From: Spirochaetaceae bacterium | GTDB taxonomy: Bacteria > Spirochaetota > Spirochaetia > Treponematales > Treponemataceae | Direction: 5' to 3' | DNA: 43,662 nucleotides | Assembly: GCA_017623685.1 (NCBI GenBank) | Contig: JAGAOP010000059.1 | Location: 1-43,662, forward strand | Shown here: one piece after another, positions 25,613 to 34,255 of the stretch | How the letters are laid out: the number at the start of each line of letters is the position of its first letter | How positions within the stretch are numbered: the stretch's first letter is position 1 | The notes under the pieces: model-generated | Databases searched by the model: none | What the model was told of the DNA's origin: nothing | What the model saw: the letters and a program-made list of their open reading frames with translations, nothing else | Made by a program: the position numbers and the translations under genes

Positions 25613-26529
25613 TCCTTGCCTCCCTCTGTTGACACAATATTAACAAAACTTCCATTATCAAGCAGAGTTTGACCAGAAGTTACAACTTGTTCACCATAGG
25701 TCAAGCCAGATATAACTTCTACCATATCATCAACAGTAATTCCCACTGTAACAGGTTTAGCTTCTACTGAATTTGTTGCAGTATCTACCACAAAAACATA
25801 GTCCACATTATTACGAGTTAATACAGATGCTCTAGGTACAGCTATGGCATTTGTTTTAGATTCTGTAATAAGTTTAACTCTGCAATACATACCAATTTTA
25901 ATGCGATTATCAGGTGGGTCTTGGCGTAATTTTACTCCCATAGAACGAGATGTAGTATCTAAAACGGGATTAACTTCTGTAACTTTTGCTGTAAAAACTT
26001 CATCAGGATAAGCATCAAAAGAAAGCAAGGCATTTTGTCCTTTTTCTATTCGTGAAACAAAACGTTCAGCCACACTTATGGAAATTTCCAAGTCATCTGT
26101 AGTACTTACTTTCCCAATAGACATAGAAGGAGATACCATACTTCCAGAAGAAAGTGGGAAAGATGTAATAGTTCCTGTCATAGGAGAACGAACAGGGCTG
26201 GGTTCATATGTCATTCCAGGGCGAGACGGATCTACATATGCTATAATTTGGTTTTTTTGAACAGTGTCTCCAACTGAAACCTTAATATTAACAAGTTTAC
26301 CTGTGGCATCAGGTAAAATATCAATACTAGAAGTGGCAATCACATCGCCACCGAATTCTAAATATTCATCGAGATTTTCTGGAGTAGTTATGTAGGTATT
26401 AACAGCATATACCCTTTTTGTTTCTTCTTGACTTGCCATAACTTCAGGATTATTTTTTTTGGCACAACCTAGAATAGTAAACAAAAGTAAAATAACTGGA
26501 ATCAGTAAGATTTTTTCAATTTTATTCAT
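25609..26529 (-). CDS. RND periplasmic adaptor (membrane-fusion lipoprotein)
   Basis: 306 aa, linking the RND pump to the TolC channel. The signal ends in a lipobox (LFTILGCAKK). Next come a lipoyl/barrel-sandwich half (ATSSIDILPDATGKLVNIKV, then VGDTVQKNQIIAYVDPS) and its partner SPMTGTITSFPLSSGSMV, with almost no alpha-hairpin between them. A beta-barrel domain follows (DLEISISVAERFVSRIEKGQ), then the membrane-proximal domain (VPRASVLTRNNVDYVFVV). It overlaps the RND start by 4 bp and the TolC gene end by 8 bp. Confidence 0.94.
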   Translation of the reverse strand: MNKIEKILLIPVILLLFTILGCAKKNNPEVMASQEETKRVYAVNTYITTPENLDEYLEFGGDVIATSSIDILPDATGKLVNIKVSVGDTVQKNQIIAYVDPSRPGMTYEPSPVRSPMTGTITSFPLSSGSMVSPSMSIGKVSTTDDLEISISVAERFVSRIEKGQNALLSFDAYPDEVFTAKVTEVNPVLDTTSRSMGVKLRQDPPDNRIKIGMYCRVKLITESKTNAIAVPRASVLTRNNVDYVFVVDTATNSVEAKPVTVGITVDDMVEVISGLTYGEQVVTSGQTLLDNGSFVNIVSTEGGKE

Positions 26530-27898
26530 TTGTTTCTCCCTGTGGCATATTAATAAGGTTTGTATTTAACATATACTCTAAATCCATTAAACCAGAAAGG
26601 TAGGTATATTTTTCGTTCATTAATCCTAATTGAGCTTGATGCAACTGATCTTCAGCATCACGCAAATCTAAAAGTTCGCTTGTTCCATTTTGGTATGAAG
26701 CCAAAGTCATATCATAGGATTTTTGGGCTAAATTAATACTTTTAGTAACCGCTTCGATAGAAACTTTTGACTGTTCTAACGCATCTATTTGAGTACGAAT
26801 ATCCAATTCTGTTTTTTCTAGCAAAGTATCAAGAGCAAGTTCTAATTTGTAAATATTTGCCTTTGTATCTTTTGCAGCTTGCCTTGTGGTAGAAAAAGGC
26901 AACATATTAGTTAAATTCCACGCCAATGTTGCAGAAAAAGCGCCATTATCCATGTATGTATCAAGCCAGTTTGAAGTAATATCAGAAACTACAGGCTGAA
27001 ATCCCCAAGATAATTGAAGTGCAGGAGTAAATGTTTGCATATTTTGAACTGAAAGATTTAATCGTAAAATATCTAAGTTCTTTTGCAAAGATACTATATC
27101 AGGATTTTTACTAACATTATCTGCTATAAGCTGTTCTGCATCAAGTTCTACAAAAGCAGGATCTATATTTCCTTCTAAAACAACTTTTGTTCCTGATGGC
27201 ATTCCTAACATAAAAGCGAACAAATCAAGCTGTTGATTTACCGCTTGTTCCATTTTCAACACAGAAGGCTTTTTATTTTCATAAGCAACCTGTGTTTGTA
27301 AAAGTTGTAGTTCCGGAATCCGACCATTGTTATAATTTATCTGAGCCTGCTTAACTCTTTGCTCTGCGTTCACAAGGGATTGTTTTTGTAATGCAAGATT
27401 TTCCTGCTGCAAAAGCAACCCATAGAACATTTTTTTTATCTGAAGTTCATTTTGCTTTACAGCTTGATTCCAAGTGATCAAACCTGCTTCGTAGTTGCTT
27501 TTAATAATTCGGATTCCATCCACTAAAGCAAATGAAAAATTCCAAGTTATTCCTACATTTCCAATAGCCATCCAATGATTACTTTCTTCAACTTCAGGAG
27601 CTTGATACATAGGATTTATTGCACTCATTATTGCTGAAAATGAATCTGTATACTCGTTACTACGACTAAATGTTGCAGAAAGATTTACACTAGGCAAAAA
27701 TTGATTCCAAACAAGGTCACTTGCTCTTTTTTTTATTTCTAAATCTATAGCTGAACTTTTTAGGGTTTTGCTATTTTCAGTGGCATATGCTACAGCTTCG
27801 TCAACAGTTAAAACAACAACATTATCCTGTTGACAAAATAAATTTTCCAAAATAAACATAAATAATATAACGGGAAAGAAAAAACGCTTTTTTATCAT
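26522..27898 (-). CDS. TolC-family outer-membrane efflux channel
   Basis: 458 aa, first gene of the efflux block. A signal peptide (about 1-22, RFFFPVILFMFILENLFC) is followed by the two structural repeats of long helices and short strands: VDEAVAYATENSKTLKSSAI, then FYGLLLQQENLALQKQSL with VKQAQINYNNGRIPELQLLQ. The second repeat has VSIEAVTKSINLAQKSYDMT and the typical YQNGTSELLDLRDAEDQLH. It forms the outer-membrane/periplasmic tunnel for the adaptor-RND pair. GAGG precedes the ATG. Confidence 0.93.
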   Translation of the reverse strand: MIKKRFFFPVILFMFILENLFCQQDNVVVLTVDEAVAYATENSKTLKSSAIDLEIKKRASDLVWNQFLPSVNLSATFSRSNEYTDSFSAIMSAINPMYQAPEVEESNHWMAIGNVGITWNFSFALVDGIRIIKSNYEAGLITWNQAVKQNELQIKKMFYGLLLQQENLALQKQSLVNAEQRVKQAQINYNNGRIPELQLLQTQVAYENKKPSVLKMEQAVNQQLDLFAFMLGMPSGTKVVLEGNIDPAFVELDAEQLIADNVSKNPDIVSLQKNLDILRLNLSVQNMQTFTPALQLSWGFQPVVSDITSNWLDTYMDNGAFSATLAWNLTNMLPFSTTRQAAKDTKANIYKLELALDTLLEKTELDIRTQIDALEQSKVSIEAVTKSINLAQKSYDMTLASYQNGTSELLDLRDAEDQLHQAQLGLMNEKYTYLSGLMDLEYMLNTNLINMPQGETNE

Positions 27899-27905
27899 TT
27901 ATACC

Positions 27906-27946
27906 TCTATATATAATAGATATATAAAAAAACAATATAAAGTCAA
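27906..27946 (-). promoter_or_regulatory. Likely efflux-operon promoter with small dyad
   Basis: On the minus strand TTGACT (complement of 27941-27946) is a good -35. The -10 is blurred in AT-rich DNA (ATATCT at 17-bp spacing). A 5-bp dyad TCTAT-N5-ATAGA (27906-27920) lies between the -10 and the ribosome-binding site, a possible repressor site. Confidence 0.42.
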
Positions 27947-28056
27947 TATATATAATATAAAAAATAAATAAATATGAAACAAGCAAAATAAATTGTGAAA
28001 AGACAAGTTTTTAAACTTTAAGGATAAATCCTTTCTGTAATTAAGCAATTCTTTGT

Positions 28057-28153
28057 AAAAAAAACAGGTACCCAAGAAATACTGTTTTGTAGCAATTTTA
28101 AGTTGCCTTAGCAAATTAAAAATTTTGTAAACAGATTTTCTAAAAGTACCTGT
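28057..28153 (-). terminator. Nested three-helix structure and terminator after ilvC
   Basis: On the minus strand an outer helix ACAGGUAC/GUACCUGU (28146-28153 with 28064-28071) encloses a second helix CUGUUU/AAACAG (28129-28134 with 28082-28087). The second encloses a hairpin UUGC-UAAG-GCAA (28103-28114). Eight U follow the outer helix. The T run makes it the ilvC terminator. The nested fold is unusually elaborate. Confidence 0.7.
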
Positions 28154-28185
28154 CTTTATTAGTTACATTGCCTTCTATGCAACAC

Positions 28186-29667
28186 TTAACCAATAATAGC
28201 TTTCATGGCTGTCATGTAGCCTCTAAGTTTTTTTCCGACAATTTCTACTGGATGGTTTCGGATTTCTTCGTTTACACGAACTAATTCTTGATTAGAAACG
28301 CTGTTATCTTTTAAAGATAAACCTTTACCAATTACATCTGTATCGATTTTTGCCATAAAATCCTTTAACAATGGACGACAAGCATTGTCAAACAAGTAAC
28401 ATCCATATTCAGCTGTATCAGAAATAACTTTGTTCATTTCGTAGAGCTTTTTGCGACTGATAAGGTTTGCAATAAGTGGAGTTTCATGCAAGGATTCGTA
28501 GTAAGCACTTTCTGCTTTTATTCCTGCATCTGTCATTGTTTCAAATGCAAGTTCCACACCAGCTTTAACCATGGCAACCATCAAAATACCGTTGTCAAAA
28601 TATTCTTGTTCGCTAATTTCTACATTACCAGCGGGAGTTTGTTCAAAAGGAGTTTTTCCTGTTGCTTCTCGCCATGTGTGCAAATTAACATCATCATTTG
28701 CCCAGTCAATCATCATAACACGGCTGAATTCCCCAGAAATAATATCGTCCATGTGCTTACGATATAAATCGCCCATAATGGCTTTAAGTTCTTTGGAAAG
28801 AGCATTGGCTTTAATTTTTGCAGGATTTGAAAGACGATCCATCATTCCTGTGATTCCGCCCCATTTCAAGGCTTCTGTAATTGTTTCCCAACCATACTGA
28901 ATGAACTTTGCAGCGTAGCCAGCGTCAATTCCTTTTTCTACCATTTTGTCAAAGCAAAGCAATGAACCCGTTTGCAACATTCCGCAAAGAATTGTTTGTT
29001 CTCCCATAAGGTCAGATTTTACTTCTGCAACAAAACTAGATTCAAGGACACCAGCTCGACTTCCACCTGTTCCTACTGCTAAAGCCTTTGCAATAGCCCA
29101 ACCCTTTCCTTCCGGGTCATTTACTGGGTGAACAGCAATCAATGTGGGGATTCCAAAACCACGAACGTATTCTGTACGAACTTCTGAACCTGGTCCCTTT
29201 GGTGCCATCATTACAACAGTAATATCGGGACGAATTTGCATTCCTTCTTCTACAATATTGAATCCATGGCTATACCACAAAGAAGCTCCCTTCTTCATTA
29301 AAGGAATTACATTTTCCAAAACATTAGAGTGTTGTTTATCTGGAGTAAGGTTTCCTACCAAATCTGCGGAAGGAATCATTTCTTCATATGTTCCAACTTT
29401 GAAACCATTTTCTGTGGCATTTTTCCAACTTTGACGTTTTTCTTTAATAGCTGATTCTCTCAAAGCATAACTAACATCAAGCCCAGAATCACGAAGATTC
29501 ATCCCTTGGTGTAAACCTTGAGCACCACAGCCAACGATAACAATTTTTTTTCCTTTTAGTGCATTTGTTCCGTCATTGAATTCTTCACGTGCCATAAATC
29601 GACAATGACCAAGCTGAAGCAATGCTTCACGCCAAGGAATCGCATTAAAATAATTTACCTTTTCCAT
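28186..29667 (-). CDS. ilvC: Ketol-acid reductoisomerase, class II (long form)
   Basis: NADPH- and Mg2+-dependent second step of valine/isoleucine/leucine synthesis. 493 aa matches the long (E. coli-like) class with a duplicated C-terminal knotted domain. Visible: the Rossmann motif [61 protein letters not shown], the metal-site Asp/Glu in [15 protein letters not shown], and the second repeat containing [20 protein letters not shown] and [15 protein letters not shown]. The gene is isolated, with no other ilv/leu genes in the window. GAGG precedes the ATG, and no leader peptide or T-box was seen. Confidence 0.96.
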   Translation of the reverse strand: MEKVNYFNAIPWREALLQLGHCRFMAREEFNDGTNALKGKKIVIVGCGAQGLHQGMNLRDSGLDVSYALRESAIKEKRQSWKNATENGFKVGTYEEMIPSADLVGNLTPDKQHSNVLENVIPLMKKGASLWYSHGFNIVEEGMQIRPDITVVMMAPKGPGSEVRTEYVRGFGIPTLIAVHPVNDPEGKGWAIAKALAVGTGGSRAGVLESSFVAEVKSDLMGEQTILCGMLQTGSLLCFDKMVEKGIDAGYAAKFIQYGWETITEALKWGGITGMMDRLSNPAKIKANALSKELKAIMGDLYRKHMDDIISGEFSRVMMIDWANDDVNLHTWREATGKTPFEQTPAGNVEISEQEYFDNGILMVAMVKAGVELAFETMTDAGIKAESAYYESLHETPLIANLISRKKLYEMNKVISDTAEYGCYLFDNACRPLLKDFMAKIDTDVIGKGLSLKDNSVSNQELVRVNEEIRNHPVEIVGKKLRGYMTAMKAIIG

Positions 29668-29719
29668 AAAATTCCTCTGTACTAAATTTAAAAATATAAA
29701 GCAACATTAAAGATTCTTT

Positions 29720-29748
29720 ATTGTAGCGAAAAGATTTATTTAGGTAAA
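29720..29748 (-). promoter_or_regulatory. ilvC promoter
   Basis: On the minus strand TTTACC (complement of 29743-29748), a 17-bp spacer and TACAAT (complement of 29720-29725), about 53 bases upstream of the ATG. Confidence 0.68.
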
Positions 29749-29799
29749 GAGATTTTTAACTGCAATACAATATTTTTGAAAAGCAAAAAATAAAAATTT

Positions 29800-30027
29800 T
29801 TAGCAGTTAATCAATCTGGTAATTTTACCTTTGGAAATAATAAAAATCAAATCAAGGAGATAAATAATATTCCAACCAGTAAAAAGTCTTAAAATTCCAG
29901 CCACATATTTTTTTTCTTTAAATCTTGTTACAATACCAAACAAAAATGAAGTAATAGGAATAATTGCGAAAACAATACTTAATCCTCTACCAAAATTGAA
30001 ATAATCACCACTTTTCCGTTTTGCCAT
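29800..30027 (-). CDS. Small two-helix membrane protein
   Basis: 75 aa. A strong ribosome-binding site (TAGGAGG) before the ATG supports it as a real gene. There are two hydrophobic segments, about 15-37 and 44-66, and the second reads GWNIIYLLDLIFIISKGKI. The Gly-Trp and Asp-Leu pattern recalls TM2-type domains, but the match is loose. Basic ends. It lies upstream of ilvC on the same strand (132-bp gap with the ilvC promoter inside), so it is probably separately transcribed. Function unknown. Confidence 0.72.
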   Translation of the reverse strand: MAKRKSGDYFNFGRGLSIVFAIIPITSFLFGIVTRFKEKKYVAGILRLFTGWNIIYLLDLIFIISKGKITRLINC

Positions 30028-30262
30028 TTTTTCCTCCTAGGCATAAATATATAAAGATATAGATGATTTATTTAGTTTATATGCATAAAAGAATTATGTC
30101 AATTTTTGTGGTATTGAAAGTAAACAATTAATTATATTTAAAAAAAATTACATAACATTTCATCAATTTATATATATCTGAATTAAAAATATAAAATGAA
30201 TTAATTAAATTTTTGCTTAAAAGCAAACTTATTATTTTTTTTTTCAAAATATCTTTTTTTTC
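30028..30262. other. AT-rich intergenic region
   Basis: Between the small membrane-protein gene and the EF-G-like gene, which are divergent. Very AT-rich, with long T and A runs. I see no coding frame, RNA gene or convincing structure here. The promoter of the downstream gene begins at 30263. Confidence 0.6.
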
Positions 30263-30314
30263 TTGACATCAGAAAATTTCAATTTTATCATATTAAATAT
30301 ACCGTATAATACGG
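30263..30314 (+). promoter_or_regulatory. Promoter and initial-transcribed dyad of the EF-G-like gene
   Basis: A perfect TTGACA (30263-30268), a 17-bp spacer and TATCAT (30286-30291). The predicted start is at about 30298. Immediately after lies a 13-bp dyad, CCGTATAATACGG (30302-30314), well placed for an operator or a 5' hairpin. AGGAG follows before the ATG. Confidence 0.75.
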
Positions 30315-30336
30315 AATTTTTTAGCAGGAGTATTTT

Positions 30337-32424
30337 ATGGATTTTTCTACGCAGCAGTTAAGAAACATCTCTATAGCAGGACATGGCCAAACCGGTAAAA
30401 CAACTTTGTTTGAGCATTTACTTTTTGTTGGAAAGGTATTATCACGTCCTGAGCCTGTTGCATCGGGAAAAACCGTAAGCGACAGTTCAGCAGAAGAAAT
30501 TCAACGAAAAATTTCAGTTTATTCATCATTGGCCAATGTAAAATGGGATAACACATTGATTAATATTTGGGATACACCCGGTTCATCTGATTTTACTGGC
30601 GAAGTAATTTCTGCTTTTAGATCTAGCGAACTAGCTTTGATTCTTGTGGACGCTCGCTCAGGAGCACAAATTGAAACTATCAAATTATGGCGCGACCTTG
30701 ACAGAAGAAACAAACCAAGAATTGTTTTCTTTAACCACTGCGAAGATGAACGATCAGACGCAACTGCGGGAGTACAAGACATTAGAAAAAAATTCAACGT
30801 AGAAGTTTGCCCCGTAACTATTCCCATGGGAAAAGGTAACAATTTTAAAGGTGTAATCGATGTACTACAAGGCAAAGCATATCTAATTCCTGCAGATGGA
30901 CAAATAGAAACCCCTGTTGATATTCCAGCAGAATATAATGAGGAATATAAAGATGCTTTAGGAGTCTTAGCTGGTGCAGCAGCAGAAGGCGATGACGACT
31001 TACTTGTAAAATTCATTGACGAAGGTGAACTTACTCAAGATGAAATAATTTATGGTTTAAAAATTGCAATGGCAAACAATCGCATTGTTCCTTCTTTTGC
31101 TGGAAATCCAGAAAAAAATAGTGGTTTAGTTTCCGTATTAGATTTTATTGCAAAGATTGCACCAGATCCATCTCAAACCTTTGAAACAGCGACTAAACAA
31201 GAAGATGAAATTTTAACTGTAAAACTTTCAAATGAAGGGGCAACCAGTGCATTGTGTGTTAAAACTTCTAGCGATCAGTTCTCTGGACGACTTTCTTATC
31301 TAAAAGTAATAACAGGAACTCTTTCTGCTGATTCGGAACTATTCAATGTTTCAGAACAACGAAAAGAAAAAATCGGTAAGTTGTATCGGTGCGTTGGTAA
31401 AAAGTTAGAAGAAGTAAAATCGGTAACAGCTGGAGATTTGGTTATTGCAACAAAACTTACTAACACCAAAACCAGTGACACTTTGGCAAGCAACCAAGAT
31501 GCTTTGCCATTTGTTCGCTTGCGTCATCCTGAACCAGTATATTCTATTGCGGTTGCTGCACAAGATAAGCATAATGACGACAAAATGAGTACTCAGTTAT
31601 TAAAGGCTGCAGAAGAAGATAGAACTTTCTCTTATCGTTACAATAGTGAAACAAAGCAGAATGTAATTTCTGGTATGGGTGAGTTACATATAAGCATTAT
31701 TTTGGATAAGATTAGAACTCAGTCAAAAATTGCAATAGACACAACCTTACCTAGAGTTGCCTATCGAGAAACCTTACAGCGAAAAGCTCAAGCTGAATAC
31801 ACTCACAAAAAACAATCAGGTGGTCACGGTCAATACGCTAGAGTTGTTCTTTCAATTTCGCCATTAGAAAGAGGAGAAGAATATTCTTTTAGTAATGCTG
31901 TTGTTGGTGGAGCTATTTCAAAGGGTTATATTCCAGGTGTAGAAAAAGGTGTAAAGGAAGCTATGGAACATGGTGTTCTTGCAGGCTATCCTGTTGTGGA
32001 TGTGGCAGTAACTGTTTTAGATGGTAAAGAACATCCAGTTGACTCTTCTGAAATGGCATTTAAGATTGCTTCTCGCAACGCTTTTAAAGATGCAATGCGA
32101 AATGCTGGTCCTGTACTGCTAGAACCAGTAATGAATATTACAGTTTGGGTTGAATCTAAATATCTTGGGGATATTATGTCCGATCTTTCTGGAAAGCGTG
32201 GTCGTGTATTAGGACAAAATAGCTTAAGTGGAGACATCGAAGAAATTCGAGCTTTAGTTCCTCAATCTGAACTATTAAAATATGCAATAGACCTACGTTC
32301 TATAACTAGTGGTACTGGTAGCTTTGAAACATCTTTTAGTCACTACGACCCACTTTCTGGTAAGTTAGCAGATGATGTAATTAAAGCTGCTAAAGAATTT
32401 ATCCAAGAAACAGTGGAAGATTAG
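30337..32424 (+). CDS. Divergent EF-G-like translational GTPase
   Basis: 695 aa with all five EF-G domains. P-loop GHGQTGKTT (15-23). The switch II region reads DTPGSSDF, with Ser83 where EF-G has the catalytic His of DTPGH. The guanine-specificity motif NKxD is NHCE (133-136). The canonical switch I RGITI is not recognisable. Domains III-V look intact: SGMGELHISIILDKI, domain IV SGGHGQYARVVLSISPLERG with SKGYIPGVEKGVKEAM, and domain V LLEPVMNITVWVESKYLGDI with GKRGRVLGQ. It is an EF-G paralogue of the type found beside a normal FusA in spirochaetes and actinobacteria, not the main elongation factor. Its exact role (recycling, ribosome rescue, stress) cannot be told. It has its own promoter and two downstream hairpins. 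Confidence 0.9.
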   Translation: MDFSTQQLRNISIAGHGQTGKTTLFEHLLFVGKVLSRPEPVASGKTVSDSSAEEIQRKISVYSSLANVKWDNTLINIWDTPGSSDFTGEVISAFRSSELALILVDARSGAQIETIKLWRDLDRRNKPRIVFFNHCEDERSDATAGVQDIRKKFNVEVCPVTIPMGKGNNFKGVIDVLQGKAYLIPADGQIETPVDIPAEYNEEYKDALGVLAGAAAEGDDDLLVKFIDEGELTQDEIIYGLKIAMANNRIVPSFAGNPEKNSGLVSVLDFIAKIAPDPSQTFETATKQEDEILTVKLSNEGATSALCVKTSSDQFSGRLSYLKVITGTLSADSELFNVSEQRKEKIGKLYRCVGKKLEEVKSVTAGDLVIATKLTNTKTSDTLASNQDALPFVRLRHPEPVYSIAVAAQDKHNDDKMSTQLLKAAEEDRTFSYRYNSETKQNVISGMGELHISIILDKIRTQSKIAIDTTLPRVAYRETLQRKAQAEYTHKKQSGGHGQYARVVLSISPLERGEEYSFSNAVVGGAISKGYIPGVEKGVKEAMEHGVLAGYPVVDVAVTVLDGKEHPVDSSEMAFKIASRNAFKDAMRNAGPVLLEPVMNITVWVESKYLGDIMSDLSGKRGRVLGQNSLSGDIEEIRALVPQSELLKYAIDLRSITSGTGSFETSFSHYDPLSGKLADDVIKAAKEFIQETVED

Positions 32425-32430
32425 TTTTCT

Positions 32431-32475
32431 GTCTAATTAATAGAGGAAAACCATCCTGTAAAAAATTAGACTTTT
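32431..32475 (+). terminator. First hairpin after the EF-G-like gene
   Basis: A perfect 8-bp stem GTCTAATT/AATTAGAC (32431-32438 with 32464-32471), with an inner AGGA/TCCT pairing and TTTT after it, 6 bp past the stop codon. Confidence 0.7.
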
Positions 32476-32496
32476 AGATTGTTCTGCAATTGAATT

Positions 32497-32532
32497 CAAG
32501 GAGTGATAGTTTATCTCTCCTTGTTTCTTTTA
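32497..32532 (+). terminator. Second hairpin, in the leader of the next gene
   Basis: CAAGGAG/CTCCTTG (32497-32503 with 32517-32523) with an inner GATA/TATC helix, followed by a T-rich run. It ends 18 bp before the lipoprotein ATG, so it acts either as a second terminator or as a leader element of that gene. Confidence 0.6.
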
Positions 32533-32550
32533 TATCCAAAGGGGGAAATT

Positions 32551-33492
32551 ATGAAACGATGGAACATAGTTATATTTGCTATTGCAATTATGGTTTTATT
32601 TGCATCTTGTTTGTCCACAAAGACAAACACAGCTACAAATTCAAACAATGACTATATAATCAGGGGAACTCAGGAAGATCCAAACAAACTAGTTGAAAAA
32701 CAGTTGCTTTCTGTTACCGTTCCAGTTGAAAACCCTGAATATATGGAACTGTCAAAGTGGAGCAAAGTGCGTGCAACTTCTGAAATCTTAGATTTAATTG
32801 CTGGCCACAAATATTTTTCCAACTCTGAAAAAACAAAATTCATGTCATATCTTTTTGACCAGTTGCCAATAAACGGACAAGATGGGGTTACTCGAGAAGT
32901 TCATGTAGGAAAGTTTTTTGAAGACGGATCAAATCTTGTAATCAGGGTGGGAACTTTTACTGCGGCACCGGATGCTACAGTTGAAAGTGACAAGGTAATC
33001 ATGATATTAACTAACATACTAGCGATGCCTGACGGTTCTCTCAATAAGTCGACAGGAGTATTTCTTCACGTTGATTTAAACGTAGGCACGATATTGATAC
33101 TAAATAATTCTTTGCTCACAGATTCTAGAAATATATCAAGCGAAGAAACAAATTCATCTGATTTAACAACTATGAGTTCTTTGGAAAAAGTGATGCTTGC
33201 CCAAAGTTTTCTAAAGGACGAAAATCCTAAAAATGATTTAATCGCCGCAAATATTGCAGATGAAATCATCAAAGGAAACACAGAGCCACCTGCTATTATC
33301 ATTATGGCAATGATTTTTAAGTACAATTATTTGCTTTCACAAGAAGATATAGCCCAAGCCGAAGTGTTATGGAAGGAAATCCTATCTTACTCTGAAAATG
33401 TACCTGGGGATATGACACCAGAAAATTTAGAAGCTTTGAATGGAGAATCTCTTTACATGATGAAGTCTTTGAAGGGGTATTTTGAAAAATAA
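32551..33492 (+). CDS. Lipoprotein of unknown function
   Basis: 313 aa from the ATG at 32551, chosen for AAGGGGG upstream. An in-frame GTG at 32503 lies inside a hairpin and is rejected. The signal NIVIFAIAIMVLFASC ends in a lipobox (LFASC), so the mature N-terminus is Cys-Leu-Ser-Thr-Lys. The central part looks beta-rich (REVHVGKFFEDGSNLVIRVG, then TGVFLHVDLNVGTILI). The last ~120 residues are helical, with ENPKNDLIAANIADEIIKGN. No family recognised. It follows two hairpins, and a terminator stands behind. Confidence 0.83.
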   Translation: MKRWNIVIFAIAIMVLFASCLSTKTNTATNSNNDYIIRGTQEDPNKLVEKQLLSVTVPVENPEYMELSKWSKVRATSEILDLIAGHKYFSNSEKTKFMSYLFDQLPINGQDGVTREVHVGKFFEDGSNLVIRVGTFTAAPDATVESDKVIMILTNILAMPDGSLNKSTGVFLHVDLNVGTILILNNSLLTDSRNISSEETNSSDLTTMSSLEKVMLAQSFLKDENPKNDLIAANIADEIIKGNTEPPAIIIMAMIFKYNYLLSQEDIAQAEVLWKEILSYSENVPGDMTPENLEALNGESLYMMKSLKGYFEK

Positions 33493-33546
33493 CTCGGTTA
33501 TTTTACCTGCAACTTTATTAATTCAATAACTAAGCATGAATAAAAC

Positions 33547-33573
33547 AAGGCTGTCTTCACAAAGGACAGCCTT
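33547..33573 (+). terminator. Terminator between convergent genes
   Basis: A perfect 9-bp stem AAGGCTGTC/GACAGCCTT (33547-33555 with 33565-33573), a 9-nt loop, and T-rich sequence after it. It separates the lipoprotein gene from the convergent PepSY-like gene and may serve both. Confidence 0.82.
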
Positions 33574-33637
33574 TCATTTTAATTAAACTTTTTTAATTGT
33601 ACTTTTTTTTATTCTTCGATCAAATCAAGATATACAA

Positions 33638-34078
33638 TTAATCACCATAACTAGAATGATTTCCTACCCATTCATAGTTTGAATAATCACCTAGATCATT
33701 GAACACAACTTGCCAACCATTTTTAAATTTTACTTCATATTTTCCATTTACATGCTTTATCTTATCGATATTCATAGCTGGAAAATTCGTATCAAGATAG
33801 CGCATTGCAACAGCAGGAATCAAATCTCTAGGGAAAACAACTGCATCTTTTACCTCTAACCAATTCCCAGCACCATCAAATTCAATCTTTGCACCGTTGG
33901 AAAGAGTTACATTGTATTTTCCATAATCAAAAGAAACGGAATAAACCGAAGTATTAGGAAATTTTTCTGCAACAAATTCCTGAGCTATTAGGGGCATTTC
34001 TTGGAAACTCCAGCTATAAGAAAAGCCCATGGTACAAAGCAAAGCTAATAAACAAACTATTAAACTTATTTTTTTCAT
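33638..34078 (-). CDS. Exported PepSY-like (BLIP-type repeat) protein
   Basis: 146 aa from the ATG at 34078, chosen because AAAGGAG lies 6 bases before it. The 22-codon upstream extension has no ribosome site. Signal peptide about 1-21 (KKISLIVCLLALLCTMGFSYS). Two copies of the PepSY-like unit follow: MPLIAQEFVAEKFPNTSVYS with YNVTLSNGAKIEFDGAGNW, and LIPAVAMRYLDTNFPAMNID with YEVKFKNGWQVVFNDLGDY. Such proteins are periplasmic and of unclear function. Monocistronic, with convergent terminator behind it. Confidence 0.86.
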   Translation of the reverse strand: MKKISLIVCLLALLCTMGFSYSWSFQEMPLIAQEFVAEKFPNTSVYSVSFDYGKYNVTLSNGAKIEFDGAGNWLEVKDAVVFPRDLIPAVAMRYLDTNFPAMNIDKIKHVNGKYEVKFKNGWQVVFNDLGDYSNYEWVGNHSSYGD

Positions 34079-34199
34079 TTTTTCTCCTTTGAAGGTTTTA
34101 CCTCCATCTGATTTAAACATAGTCTTTTTAAAACTGAATTGCATGAAATACTAAAAAAAAATAAAAAAAAATAATTAAATGAACCTTAAGATTAGTTGT

Positions 34200-34229
34200 T
34201 TGACGATATACCCTAAACTATGGTATACT
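34200..34229 (+). promoter_or_regulatory. purE operon promoter with overlapping dyad
   Basis: TTGACG (34200-34205), an 18-bp spacer and TATACT (34224-34229). An inverted repeat TATACC-N9-GGTATA (34207-34212 and 34222-34227) covers the spacer and -10. CTTAAG occurs on both sides (34185-34190, 34228-34233). A repressor-binding role is inferred. Confidence 0.65.
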
Positions 34230-34255
34230 TAAGTAATAGGTTTTAGGAGGGGATT

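Noticed and set aside
27899..28114. Minus-strand 71-codon hydrophobic frame upstream of the TolC gene
   Set aside because: It spans the ilvC terminator structure and the efflux promoter, is composed of AT-rich low-complexity codons and has no ribosome-binding site.
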